From an uncultured Caryophanales bacterium (GTDB lineage: Bacteria > Bacillota_I > Bacilli_A > RFN20 > CAG-288), in contig CAJMBK010000010.1 of the NCBI GenBank assembly GCA_905211645.1, forward strand, positions 1 to 36,487: DNA of 36,487 nucleotides. The letters are read 5' to 3'. Both the position numbers and the translations under genes were made by a program. The notes beneath the pieces are model-generated. The model searched no databases. It was given only the letters and a program-made list of their open reading frames with translations, and was not told the origin of the DNA. The number at the start of each line of letters is the position of its first letter. Position 1 is the stretch's first letter. Below, in pieces: positions 8,141 to 15,904 of the stretch.

Positions 8141-10059
8141 GAAACCATCCTCAAACTCAATAATAAATCTTCTCTCAAAATTGATTTGGTACATTTATGC
8201 TCTACCAGTTTGTTGATCAAAACTATTAGTAAAATTGAAATCAATATAATTGGAACTATCATCAATGAATTAAATTTCAAAAATCGGATTAAACTTGAAA
8301 CACTGATAAATAAAATTGGTAAAACTATTGCTAAAAACACACCAAAAATAGCACTTGTGATTGTTGAAATATAAAGAACAATTGAATTAAAAATATTCTT
8401 ATAAGATTTCTTTTCTGCATTAAAAGAAAGCAAAATTGCAAAGCAACTTTTATTTCTATGATAAAAATTGGAAAGCACAAAATATATAAATAAAAAGCAA
8501 TTAAATATAACAATAATTGTAAACAATAAAACAATTAAAGAGACATTGGTTATTATGGTTTTAAAAGATTTAGTTACTTCAAGTTCATGTGAAGTCAAAG
8601 TAAATCTTTCCGGTATATTATTCTTGATTTCCAAGATATTATTCTGACTATAAACGATTGTTTCATAGTTCAAATATTCAGAATTTTCATAGTATTCATC
8701 ACTAAAAACCGTTTGTAGATTTATTGATGATTCTCCGTTATCTAATAGTGTATTAAAAACTAAATCTTTGAAAACAAAATAGTTGTAATAAACAACAGGA
8801 GTATTCAAAAAGCTGAAATCATCAATAAATTTATTAACTCCTAAATCTTGTTCAAAACTAAAAACATAATTGTTCTTATCTTTATCCTCAAATTTCTTAT
8901 CTACCTTGTAAGTAAATGTAAATTCCTTACCGTCAATAACTTTTTCAAGCTCTTTATTTCCATAAACTAGATTGTCATCGTTTACATCAAAATAAGGGTA
9001 GAAACCAATCTTTAATATTTCGTCTTCTAAATTAATAGAATAAGTCGATGGCAAAAAATAGCCTAAACTAGGATAAAACTCAGCATCGTTAAATTGTCTT
9101 TTAATTGTGTTTTTATCGTAAATGGTTAAATTATTTTTCTTATTCAAAGTTAAAGAACTAGAACTAGTAATCTCATCAATTCTTGACACATAAGCTATAT
9201 TATTTGTGATAAATGAGTTAAAAATATTACCTTCTAAATTAGAGAATCCAAATAGACCTAACATTGAAATGACCATGAAAATCATGCTAAAGGCTATAAA
9301 AAATGAGCTTAATAAAATTCTAGATTTTTCTTTCTTCATTAAGTTCTTAACAAAAGAGAATGCACTCTTAGTTTTCATAACTCCATTATCATGAGTTTTA
9401 GAAATTAATTTATCATTCTTTTTCTTAAAACGATCTTTAATCAAAATTAGATTTCTATCCTTAAGTTGATAGATTTGATCACCAAATTTGTGTGCGTAAT
9501 TACGATTATGAGTGACAAAGATAATAATCCTATCTTTTGATAAATCTTTTAAATACTTAATTAACTTCAAACCATTTTCAGTATCTAGTTCACCTGTTGC
9601 TTCATCAACTAAATATATATTTGCATCCATTAATAACATTCTGATTAATGCAACTCTGGCTTTTTCGCCACCTGATATCTCAGTGATATATTTATCTTTT
9701 AACTCTAAAATTTCATACTTTTCTAATAATGAATTAATCTTATTTTCTTTATTATCAATTTCACCATTTATATCTAGAACAAGTTCTAAATTTTGATAGA
9801 CAGTAAGAAAATCTAAAAGTTTATAGTCTTGGAAAAAGCAAACTACTTTTTCATTATCTCTAAAATTAATCTCACCTCTATCAGGAGTTAAGTAATTTGA
9901 TAGCAAGTTTAAAAGTGTAGATTTACCACATCCAGTTTCACCAAGAATAAAATACATTCCTGGGATATCTATCTTGAAAGAAAGATTTTCAAAAATGTTG
10001 CGATTATTTGTATAAGAAAAAAATAAGTTTTTAATTTCTATAGAATATCCTCCTTTCAC
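8137..10059 (-). CDS. ABC transporter, ATPase fused to FtsX-type permease (first of pair)
   Basis: A 640-residue fusion if read from the GTG at 10059. In that numbering the ABC ATPase has Walker A GETGCGKST at 40-48, signature ISGGEK at 128-133, Walker B IYLVDEATGE at 148-157 and switch His184. Membrane helices are predicted at about 247-271, then a roughly 230-residue outside domain, then three C-terminal helices. The true start is doubtful. The GTG has no ribosome-binding site, and a strong AAAGGAGGA (10056-10048) lies inside the frame, pointing to the ATA codon at 10041 (giving IEIKNL, the usual place for an ABC domain to begin). A 17-bp inverted repeat brackets this start region. No two-component system or peptide gene adjoins. 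Confidence 0.85.
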   Translation of the reverse strand: MKGGYSIEIKNLFFSYTNNRNIFENLSFKIDIPGMYFILGETGCGKSTLLNLLSNYLTPDRGEINFRDNEKVVCFFQDYKLLDFLTVYQNLELVLDINGEIDNKENKINSLLEKYEILELKDKYITEISGGEKARVALIRMLLMDANIYLVDEATGELDTENGLKLIKYLKDLSKDRIIIFVTHNRNYAHKFGDQIYQLKDRNLILIKDRFKKKNDKLISKTHDNGVMKTKSAFSFVKNLMKKEKSRILLSSFFIAFSMIFMVISMLGLFGFSNLEGNIFNSFITNNIAYVSRIDEITSSSSLTLNKKNNLTIYDKNTIKRQFNDAEFYPSLGYFLPSTYSINLEDEILKIGFYPYFDVNDDNLVYGNKELEKVIDGKEFTFTYKVDKKFEDKDKNNYVFSFEQDLGVNKFIDDFSFLNTPVVYYNYFVFKDLVFNTLLDNGESSINLQTVFSDEYYENSEYLNYETIVYSQNNILEIKNNIPERFTLTSHELEVTKSFKTIITNVSLIVLLFTIIVIFNCFLFIYFVLSNFYHRNKSCFAILLSFNAEKKSYKNIFNSIVLYISTITSAIFGVFLAIVLPILFISVSSLIRFLKFNSLMIVPIILISILLIVLINKLVEHKCTKSILREDLLLSLRMVS

Positions 10060-10102
10060 TTATATATATCGCATGAGTGAGGTAAAAATTAAAAACTTAT
10101 TT
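10021..10102 (-). repeat. 17-bp inverted repeat bracketing the first ABC gene start
   Basis: The 17 bases at 10086-10102 are the exact reverse complement of 10021-10037, with 48 bases between. On the transcript the 5' arm lies just after the folD stop and the 3' arm covers the first codons of the ABC ATPase. The loop holds the Shine-Dalgarno sequence and all candidate start codons. The arms are AT-rich (two G/C pairs). A translational control hairpin is possible. Confidence 0.6.
10048..10056 (-). promoter_or_regulatory. Strong Shine-Dalgarno pointing to a non-AUG start
   Basis: AAAGGAGGA on the minus strand lies within the open frame that begins at GTG 10059. Seven bases separate AGGAGG from the in-frame ATA at 10041, an ideal distance. 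No ATG, GTG or TTG lies in frame within the usual spacing. Confidence 0.6.
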
Positions 10103-10111
10103 GAAATTTTT

Positions 10112-10897
10112 TTACTTTTTTAAATAAAGAGCGTTAATTACTAATGAAATAATAGTTAATGGTCCAACTCCACCAGGCACTGGAGTGTAAGCATAAAGCT
10201 CATTATCTTCAGGGACAAAGCCTAAATCTCCAAGACCATTTTCATTGTAACCACAATCGATAACAATTTGTTTATCATTGAAACATTCTCTTGGAATAAG
10301 ATTTTGTTTTCCTGTTGCTAAGACGATAATATCGCTATCTCGAGCAATCTTTTCAATATCTTCTCTCTTAGTTCTTGAATGACACAATGTAACTGTTGCA
10401 TTCTTTCTTTGAAAATACATAAAGCAAGGTAATCCAACAGAAACTGAACGACCAAGAACCATTACTTTTTTACCAGTTAATTCAATGTTGTAATGTTCAA
10501 CAATCAATTTAACAGCCATACTTGTGGCAGGTAAAAAATTTAAATTGCCTAAATAAAGTTGACCGATATTGTCTAAGCTAACCATATCAACATCATTTTC
10601 CGGTTTAATATAACTTAAATATTTATCTTCATCTTGTTTAAGTGGTCTAGCAACAATTGTGCAGGAATCACCAACGCTTTTAAGATAATCGAAATCTTTT
10701 TCAGTGTAGGTAACATTATAAAGTTCATAAGGAATCTCAAGTTGAGTAAGTAATTTTGTAATCATATTTACGTAACTTACACTTTGAGGAAAACTTTCAT
10801 CCAATAAAATCTTAAAACTTAAAGATTTATTTTTACTTTCTTCTTTAACATTAACTAATAATTCCTTTTTAATTGGAAAACCTTTTAAGATAATCAT
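10112..10897 (-). CDS. folD: FolD-family methylenetetrahydrofolate dehydrogenase/cyclohydrolase, divergent
   Basis: FolD interconverts 5,10-methylene-, 5,10-methenyl- and 10-formyl-tetrahydrofolate. The NAD(P)-binding half is well conserved: GRSVSVGLP at 149-157, NATVTLCHS, and PVPGGVGPLT near 240-249. The catalytic half is unusual. The family motif YVxxK reads YVNMI at 42-46, so the catalytic Lys is Ile46. The VQLPLP motif reads VARPLK at 82-87, losing the active-site Gln. PCTP reads PATS. The DVD motif (102-104) is kept. At 261 residues it is shorter than the usual 280-290. The ATG overlaps the fhs stop as ATGA, with GGAGG upstream, so it is coupled to fhs. It may retain only part of the activity. 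Confidence 0.87.
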   Translation of the reverse strand: MIILKGFPIKKELLVNVKEESKNKSLSFKILLDESFPQSVSYVNMITKLLTQLEIPYELYNVTYTEKDFDYLKSVGDSCTIVARPLKQDEDKYLSYIKPENDVDMVSLDNIGQLYLGNLNFLPATSMAVKLIVEHYNIELTGKKVMVLGRSVSVGLPCFMYFQRKNATVTLCHSRTKREDIEKIARDSDIIVLATGKQNLIPRECFNDKQIVIDCGYNENGLGDLGFVPEDNELYAYTPVPGGVGPLTIISLVINALYLKK

Positions 10898-12453
10898 TCA
10901 AAATCCTCCATATGTTTCATCAATGGATCTTTGCTTAATCCTGGCATCAAAATGATTTCACCAGAATATGGAATAACAAGTTTACTACCACTGTTAAATT
11001 CAACTTTTTGAATATGTAATGTGGAACCATCACCTCTACCTAAAACCTTAGGGTCATCAGTGAATGAATTTGGAGTTTTAGCCATGCAAATGTAGAAATT
11101 AGAAAAGCCAAGTTTTTCAATTAACTTAATATCTTCTTCAGCTTTTTCAGAATAAACTACATCCTTGCAACCATAAACTTTAGTAGCTACTTTCTCAATC
11201 TTAGTTTTAATAGAATCTTCAATATCATAGAAAGGTTTTAACTCTTTCTTTTCTAAAGATTTAACTACTAATTCAGCTAATTCTAAGGAACCTAATTTAC
11301 CTTTTGCAAAACCTTCACAATAGGCAAATTGCATATTGTTTTCTTTAAGTAATAATTCTAAAACCTTAAGTTGCTCTTCATCATCATTATTAAACTTATT
11401 GATAGCAACAACACAGTTAAGATTTGTAGAAATGATGTTATTATAGTGTTTTAATACATTTTCAAAACCCAACTTAACATCTTGATTACCATGTTCTAAG
11501 ATTGCTCTTAAAGTAACGACTAAAACACAAACTTCTGGATAGATTTCATTGTTTCTTGAAACAACATCAATATATTTTTCAAAGCCTAAATCTGCACCAA
11601 ATCCACACTCAGTGATGACATAATCACCTAATTGAAGTGAAAGTCTTAATGATATAGCTGAACTTGTACCAGTGGCAATATTTGCAAATGGTCCAGAGTG
11701 AACAAAACATGGAGTATTTTCCAATGTTTTTACTAAATTAGGCATGAGCATTTCTTTAGCAAGACGCATAATTGCACCAGTGATATTCAACTGTTTAACA
11801 GTAAGTTTTTCATCGCTTGTTGAGAAACCGAAAACGATATTTTCAATTCTTTCTTTGAAGTCTTCTTCATTTTGAGCCAAAGTGAAAATACCCATAATTT
11901 CACTAGCAGCAGTGATAACAAATGAAGTTTTGTAATCGATATTTGGTGATTTCTTTCTTCTAACAAAGAGTTCTACATCCTTTAAAAATCTATCGCAAAC
12001 ATCTAAACATCTATGGAATGTCGTTTTAGAAGGATCAACATTTAAAGATGAATTGAAATAAACTTCATTATCGATAGCAGATGAAATTAAATTGTTGATA
12101 GTTGTGACATTATCAAAATCGCCGGTGAAATGCATATTGATTCCTTCGCCAGGAACTAATGATGATTTTCCGCCACCAATTGCACCGCCTTTAGTACCAA
12201 AGCATGGGCCTAAACTTGGTTCACGTAAAGATAAAACTGTTTTATAACTAAGATGATTCATGCTATCAGCTAAACCGATACTAACTGTAGTTTTACCTTC
12301 ACCATATTTTGTAGGTGTCAAAGCAGTTACTAAAATTAAATGACCTTTCAAAGGTAAATCCTGATATTTCTTGTAATCTACTTTGAAAATTTCATCGTTG
12401 AAAGAGTAACAATCTTCTCTTTTAATACCTAAATCACTTAATATTTTCTTCAT
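10894..12453 (-). CDS. fhs: Formate-tetrahydrofolate ligase
   Basis: Fhs uses ATP to join formate to tetrahydrofolate, giving 10-formyl-tetrahydrofolate for purine and formyl-Met-tRNA synthesis. The nucleotide-binding motif TPTKYGEGKTT, EPSLGPCFGTKGGA and HFTGD identify it. Its length is about 520 residues against roughly 556 in well-studied enzymes. The usual VPMEDINLHFTGD reads VPGEGINMHFTGD, two changes next to the active site. The start is ambiguous. ATG at 12462 has the AAGG abutting it, while ATG at 12453 has AAGG 9 bases upstream, so I prefer 12453. Either start lies inside the 3' end of the miaA fusion gene (20-29 base overlap), and folD follows with a 4-base overlap. Confidence 0.93.
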   Translation of the reverse strand: MKKILSDLGIKREDCYSFNDEIFKVDYKKYQDLPLKGHLILVTALTPTKYGEGKTTVSIGLADSMNHLSYKTVLSLREPSLGPCFGTKGGAIGGGKSSLVPGEGINMHFTGDFDNVTTINNLISSAIDNEVYFNSSLNVDPSKTTFHRCLDVCDRFLKDVELFVRRKKSPNIDYKTSFVITAASEIMGIFTLAQNEEDFKERIENIVFGFSTSDEKLTVKQLNITGAIMRLAKEMLMPNLVKTLENTPCFVHSGPFANIATGTSSAISLRLSLQLGDYVITECGFGADLGFEKYIDVVSRNNEIYPEVCVLVVTLRAILEHGNQDVKLGFENVLKHYNNIISTNLNCVVAINKFNNDDEEQLKVLELLLKENNMQFAYCEGFAKGKLGSLELAELVVKSLEKKELKPFYDIEDSIKTKIEKVATKVYGCKDVVYSEKAEEDIKLIEKLGFSNFYICMAKTPNSFTDDPKVLGRGDGSTLHIQKVEFNSGSKLVIPYSGEIILMPGLSKDPLMKHMEDFE

Positions 12454-14041
12454 CTTCGACATCCTTTTTAATCTTATTAATAAAGTAACTAATCATCGCT
12501 AATCCACCAGCATTTGGAGTGGTACAAACGGAACCAATAACATCCTTTTTACCTAACTTAATTCTAGCTTCTTTCGATGTAACTACTTTTATTTTATCAA
12601 GATTGATACCAGAGATATTGTAATCAACTAAATAATTTTTAACTGCAACAATTAGCCTATCATCAGACTTATCCATAGTGGTTACTTGAACCTTAGTTGA
12701 ATCAAGTTTAAAGCCTAATCCACCACTTACAATTACATCAATATTGTTGTCAGTAGCATATTTCAAAATATTTGCTTTTCCAGGAATAAAATCGATGCAG
12801 TCAAAGATAAAATCTACTTTATGACCACATAAGAAGTCATTATTTTCTGTAATTTTATGACTGTAACTAATTGTATTTACTAATGGACTAATCTTTTTAA
12901 GTTTTTCAGATTGAACTTCTGCTTTTAACTTATTCAAGTCTGATAAATCATACATCATCTGGCGATTTAAATTGGTGATATCGACTTTATCAAAATCGAC
13001 TAAGATCAAGTTTCTTACACCAAGTCTAACTAAGTAACTTGGAATTAATGAACCAACTCCACCTAAACCTAAAATTGCAACAGTTTTATTTTCAAAAGCT
13101 TGGCAAATTTTATCACCTAATAAAGCTCTGCTTCTTCTTTTTGAATCAATTTCATTACAGATAGTATCAAAAATATCTTGTGCAACACCTTGATAAACAC
13201 TTACGTTCTTAAACTGAGTTCTAATAAATGTTCTTTGTCTTTTTGCATATTGTCTTGTGTGAAGTTTAATATCTTCAGTAAGTTGAGGAATAGAATCTTT
13301 AGAAATATTACCATCTTCTTGAAGATATGGAACAAATTCTTGATAACCAATAGCCTTGAAAGCATAATTATCCTTTGCTCCATACTGTCTAAACAAAGTT
13401 AAAACTTCATTGATAAGACCTTCTTCCATCATCTTGTCAACACGTAAATTGATCTTTTTATTAACTTCATCTCTACCGATATCGATGGCAAAGAATTCAC
13501 ATGGATAAATAGGCTTACCATCGTTTTTACTGATCAAATTTGCTCTTGAGTAATTGCTCTTACAGAGCAAAACTGCATTGTAAACACGAGGATAATTATT
13601 CTTATCAATAATATCGTAGGTTGCTTTATCTTCAACTTCAAGAACACTTAATAACTCTTCTAGAGACTTATCTTTATATTCTTCAATAATCTTTTCATCG
13701 ATTTCAGGAAATTCATAAGGGAATAACAAGGCTTTGATATAGAAAGATGTGCCACCAGAAATAACGATATCTTTTCCTTCAGCCATTAATTTTTCGATGA
13801 TTTGACGACCTTTTTCTTGATATGCTTTAACATCAATAGGCTCATTAGGTTCTCTGTCATTTATAAAATAGTATTCTAAACCTTCCAACTCCTCTGCGGT
13901 TGGTTTTGAAGTACCAATGTCCATGTACTTATAACACTGATAAGCATCAGCATTGATCATTGGTAAATGACACTTTTTGCAAACTTCAGTAGCAAGAGCA
14001 GTTTTTCCGCTAGCAGTTTGACCTAAAATTACGTAAATCAT
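12434..14041 (-). CDS. miaA: MiaA tRNA dimethylallyltransferase fused to TcdA-like E1 domain
   Basis: A 535-residue fusion in one uninterrupted frame. Residues 1-285 are a complete MiaA: P-loop GQTASGKT at 7-14, NADAYQ with the catalytic-type Asp32, DIGTSKP at 41-47, GGTSFY, AIGYQE, and TRQYAKRQRTF at 262-272. MiaA adds a dimethylallyl group to A37 of tRNAs reading UNN codons. Residues about 303-525 are a ThiF/MoeB-type adenylating domain closest to TcdA (CsdL): SRALLGDK, GLGGVGS at 325-331, DFDKVD at 349-354, NLNRQ at 357-361, DCID at 414-417, and QVTTMDKSDDRL. TcdA cyclises t6A37 to ct6A37 in tRNAs reading ANN codons. No MoeB-type zinc CxxC pairs are evident, as in TcdA. The gene starts 3 bases after mutL and overlaps fhs. 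Confidence 0.92.
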   Translation of the reverse strand: MIYVILGQTASGKTALATEVCKKCHLPMINADAYQCYKYMDIGTSKPTAEELEGLEYYFINDREPNEPIDVKAYQEKGRQIIEKLMAEGKDIVISGGTSFYIKALLFPYEFPEIDEKIIEEYKDKSLEELLSVLEVEDKATYDIIDKNNYPRVYNAVLLCKSNYSRANLISKNDGKPIYPCEFFAIDIGRDEVNKKINLRVDKMMEEGLINEVLTLFRQYGAKDNYAFKAIGYQEFVPYLQEDGNISKDSIPQLTEDIKLHTRQYAKRQRTFIRTQFKNVSVYQGVAQDIFDTICNEIDSKRRSRALLGDKICQAFENKTVAILGLGGVGSLIPSYLVRLGVRNLILVDFDKVDITNLNRQMMYDLSDLNKLKAEVQSEKLKKISPLVNTISYSHKITENNDFLCGHKVDFIFDCIDFIPGKANILKYATDNNIDVIVSGGLGFKLDSTKVQVTTMDKSDDRLIVAVKNYLVDYNISGINLDKIKVVTSKEARIKLGKKDVIGSVCTTPNAGGLAMISYFINKIKKDVEDEENIK

Positions 14042-14044
14042 CGT

Positions 14045-15904
14045 TTAAAATCCTGTTCTCTTAAATAATTTCTCAAGTTCGTATTTAGTAACTAAAATAA
14101 CTGTTGGTCTTCCATGAGGACAATTTGCAGGATTATCACATTCTCTTAATTGCTTAACTAATGATTCAATTTCAACGTAACTTAAATGTTTATTAGCTTT
14201 AATTGAAGCTTTGCATGCAATAGTAGCAATCTTTAAATGGATAATTTCATTGATATTAACTTCTTTAGTTCTTAAAACTTCATAAATAATATCTCTAACT
14301 GCACTTTCATTATCAACCAAAAATGATGGAACAATTGAAACCTTAATTTGATTTGAACCGAAATCATCAACTTCAAATCCGTATTTATTAAATACATCAA
14401 TATGTGCTTGATCTAAATTAATTTTCAAACTTGGATTAACATCGATAATGATTGGAATTAATGGATAACTTCTTTCGACATTGTTTTCAAACAACTTTGA
14501 GTATTTTTCAAAATTAATTCTTTCTGCAGCAGCATGTTGATCCATGATTAACATACCTTCTGGAGCATTAAAAACAATGAAAGTATCAGCAATTTGACCT
14601 AAGATAGTTAAATCGGAGAATAATGCCTCAACTTCTTTAGATTTTGTTTTATTAACTTCGATATTATTAGTTGTTTGAATTGTTTTACTATCATTAACAA
14701 CTCTTTCAACTAAATTAAAATTGTTATTGATAATTGTATTTTCGGCCTTCTTTTCAACTTCGGAAAAGATAGAAGAATTTAGTTCTTTATTAACTTCTGA
14801 ATAAGCAAAGTTATTTTCTTTATTTTCTTCTAAAGGAAGTGTCATCTGTTCAACAGGCTTTTCTTCTTTTTCATCCTTAGAAAAGAAATTATAGAAAGAG
14901 TTATTTGAATTATAGGTAGGTTTAATTTCTTTTAACTTTTCAGCAACTAATTTCTTAATTGTTGCAACAATTTCGTCTTCATTAGAAATTCTAACTTCCT
15001 TTTTAGTTGGGTGAACATTAACATCAACTAAAAATGGATCAATATTTATATTGAGATAAACCAAAGGATATCTATTAGGAGACAAGTAATCTTTATAAGC
15101 CTCCTCAATAGCTTTGTTTATCTTATAAACATAAACATATCTATTATTCAAATAAACATTGATTTCAAATCTTGTAGAAAAGTTAATTTCAGGTTTTGCA
15201 ATATAACCAGAAACATCAATTCCATTATCTGAATATTCAATTGGAAGTAAACTTTTAGCAATTTCAAGACCACGAACACTTAAAATTGTTTCTTTCAAAT
15301 CGTTTCGCCCACTAGTTTTAAAAACTAATTTACCATCAGAATAAACGGTAAACTTAATATTTGGAAATGCAAATGCAAGGTGCTCCATAACTTCAACACA
15401 TTTCATTCTTTCAAACTTATCAGATTTTAAGAATTTTAAACGTGCTGGAACATTGTAGAAGAGATTTTCAACTGTAAAAATGGTGCCTTTTCTTAATGAA
15501 CTTGATTCACTTGTTAAACTTCCATCTGGATTATTTGTGACTTTTGTACCATCTTCGCCATTTGAAGTTTCAAGAGTAACTTTAGAAACGGAAGCGATAC
15601 TAGGAATAGCTTCGCCTCTAAAACCTAAAGTTCTTATATTATTTAAATCTAAAACAGTTTTAATCTTACTTGAAGCATGTCTTTGGAAACAAAGTAAACT
15701 ATCTTCTTTGTCCATGCCGAAACCATCATCAACAACCTTGATAAAAGTACGACCACCATCTTTGATAGTGACTTCAATATTAGAACTATTTGCATCAATT
15801 GAATTTTCTACAAGTTCTTTAATAACTGAACTAGGTCTATCAACAACTTCACCAGCAGCAATTTTGTTGGCTAAGTCGATAGACATCATCTTTACTTTAC
15901 TCAT
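14045..15904 (-). CDS. mutL: DNA mismatch repair protein MutL
   Basis: MutL links mismatch recognition by MutS to strand incision. The 619 residues have the N-terminal GHKL ATPase: IAAGEVVDRPSSVIKELVEN with the catalytic Glu, DDGFGM at 59-64, RHASSKI at 75-81 and TLGFRGEA at 92-99. A low-conservation linker (about 330-430) follows. The C-terminal dimerisation domain carries the metal-dependent endonuclease motif DQHAAAERINFE at 455-466, plus CPHGRP near the end. MutL is therefore of the nicking type used by bacteria without MutH. Its ATG overlaps the mutS stop by 8 bases, so translation is coupled. Confidence 0.97.
   Translation of the reverse strand: MSKVKMMSIDLANKIAAGEVVDRPSSVIKELVENSIDANSSNIEVTIKDGGRTFIKVVDDGFGMDKEDSLLCFQRHASSKIKTVLDLNNIRTLGFRGEAIPSIASVSKVTLETSNGEDGTKVTNNPDGSLTSESSSLRKGTIFTVENLFYNVPARLKFLKSDKFERMKCVEVMEHLAFAFPNIKFTVYSDGKLVFKTSGRNDLKETILSVRGLEIAKSLLPIEYSDNGIDVSGYIAKPEINFSTRFEINVYLNNRYVYVYKINKAIEEAYKDYLSPNRYPLVYLNINIDPFLVDVNVHPTKKEVRISNEDEIVATIKKLVAEKLKEIKPTYNSNNSFYNFFSKDEKEEKPVEQMTLPLEENKENNFAYSEVNKELNSSIFSEVEKKAENTIINNNFNLVERVVNDSKTIQTTNNIEVNKTKSKEVEALFSDLTILGQIADTFIVFNAPEGMLIMDQHAAAERINFEKYSKLFENNVERSYPLIPIIIDVNPSLKINLDQAHIDVFNKYGFEVDDFGSNQIKVSIVPSFLVDNESAVRDIIYEVLRTKEVNINEIIHLKIATIACKASIKANKHLSYVEIESLVKQLRECDNPANCPHGRPTVILVTKYELEKLFKRTGF

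Noticed and set aside
10894..10897. Mycoplasma-type code (TGA as Trp)
   Set aside because: TGA ends fhs, der and the first ABC gene exactly at ATGA start overlaps, and Trp is encoded by TGG in conserved proteins, so code 11 applies.
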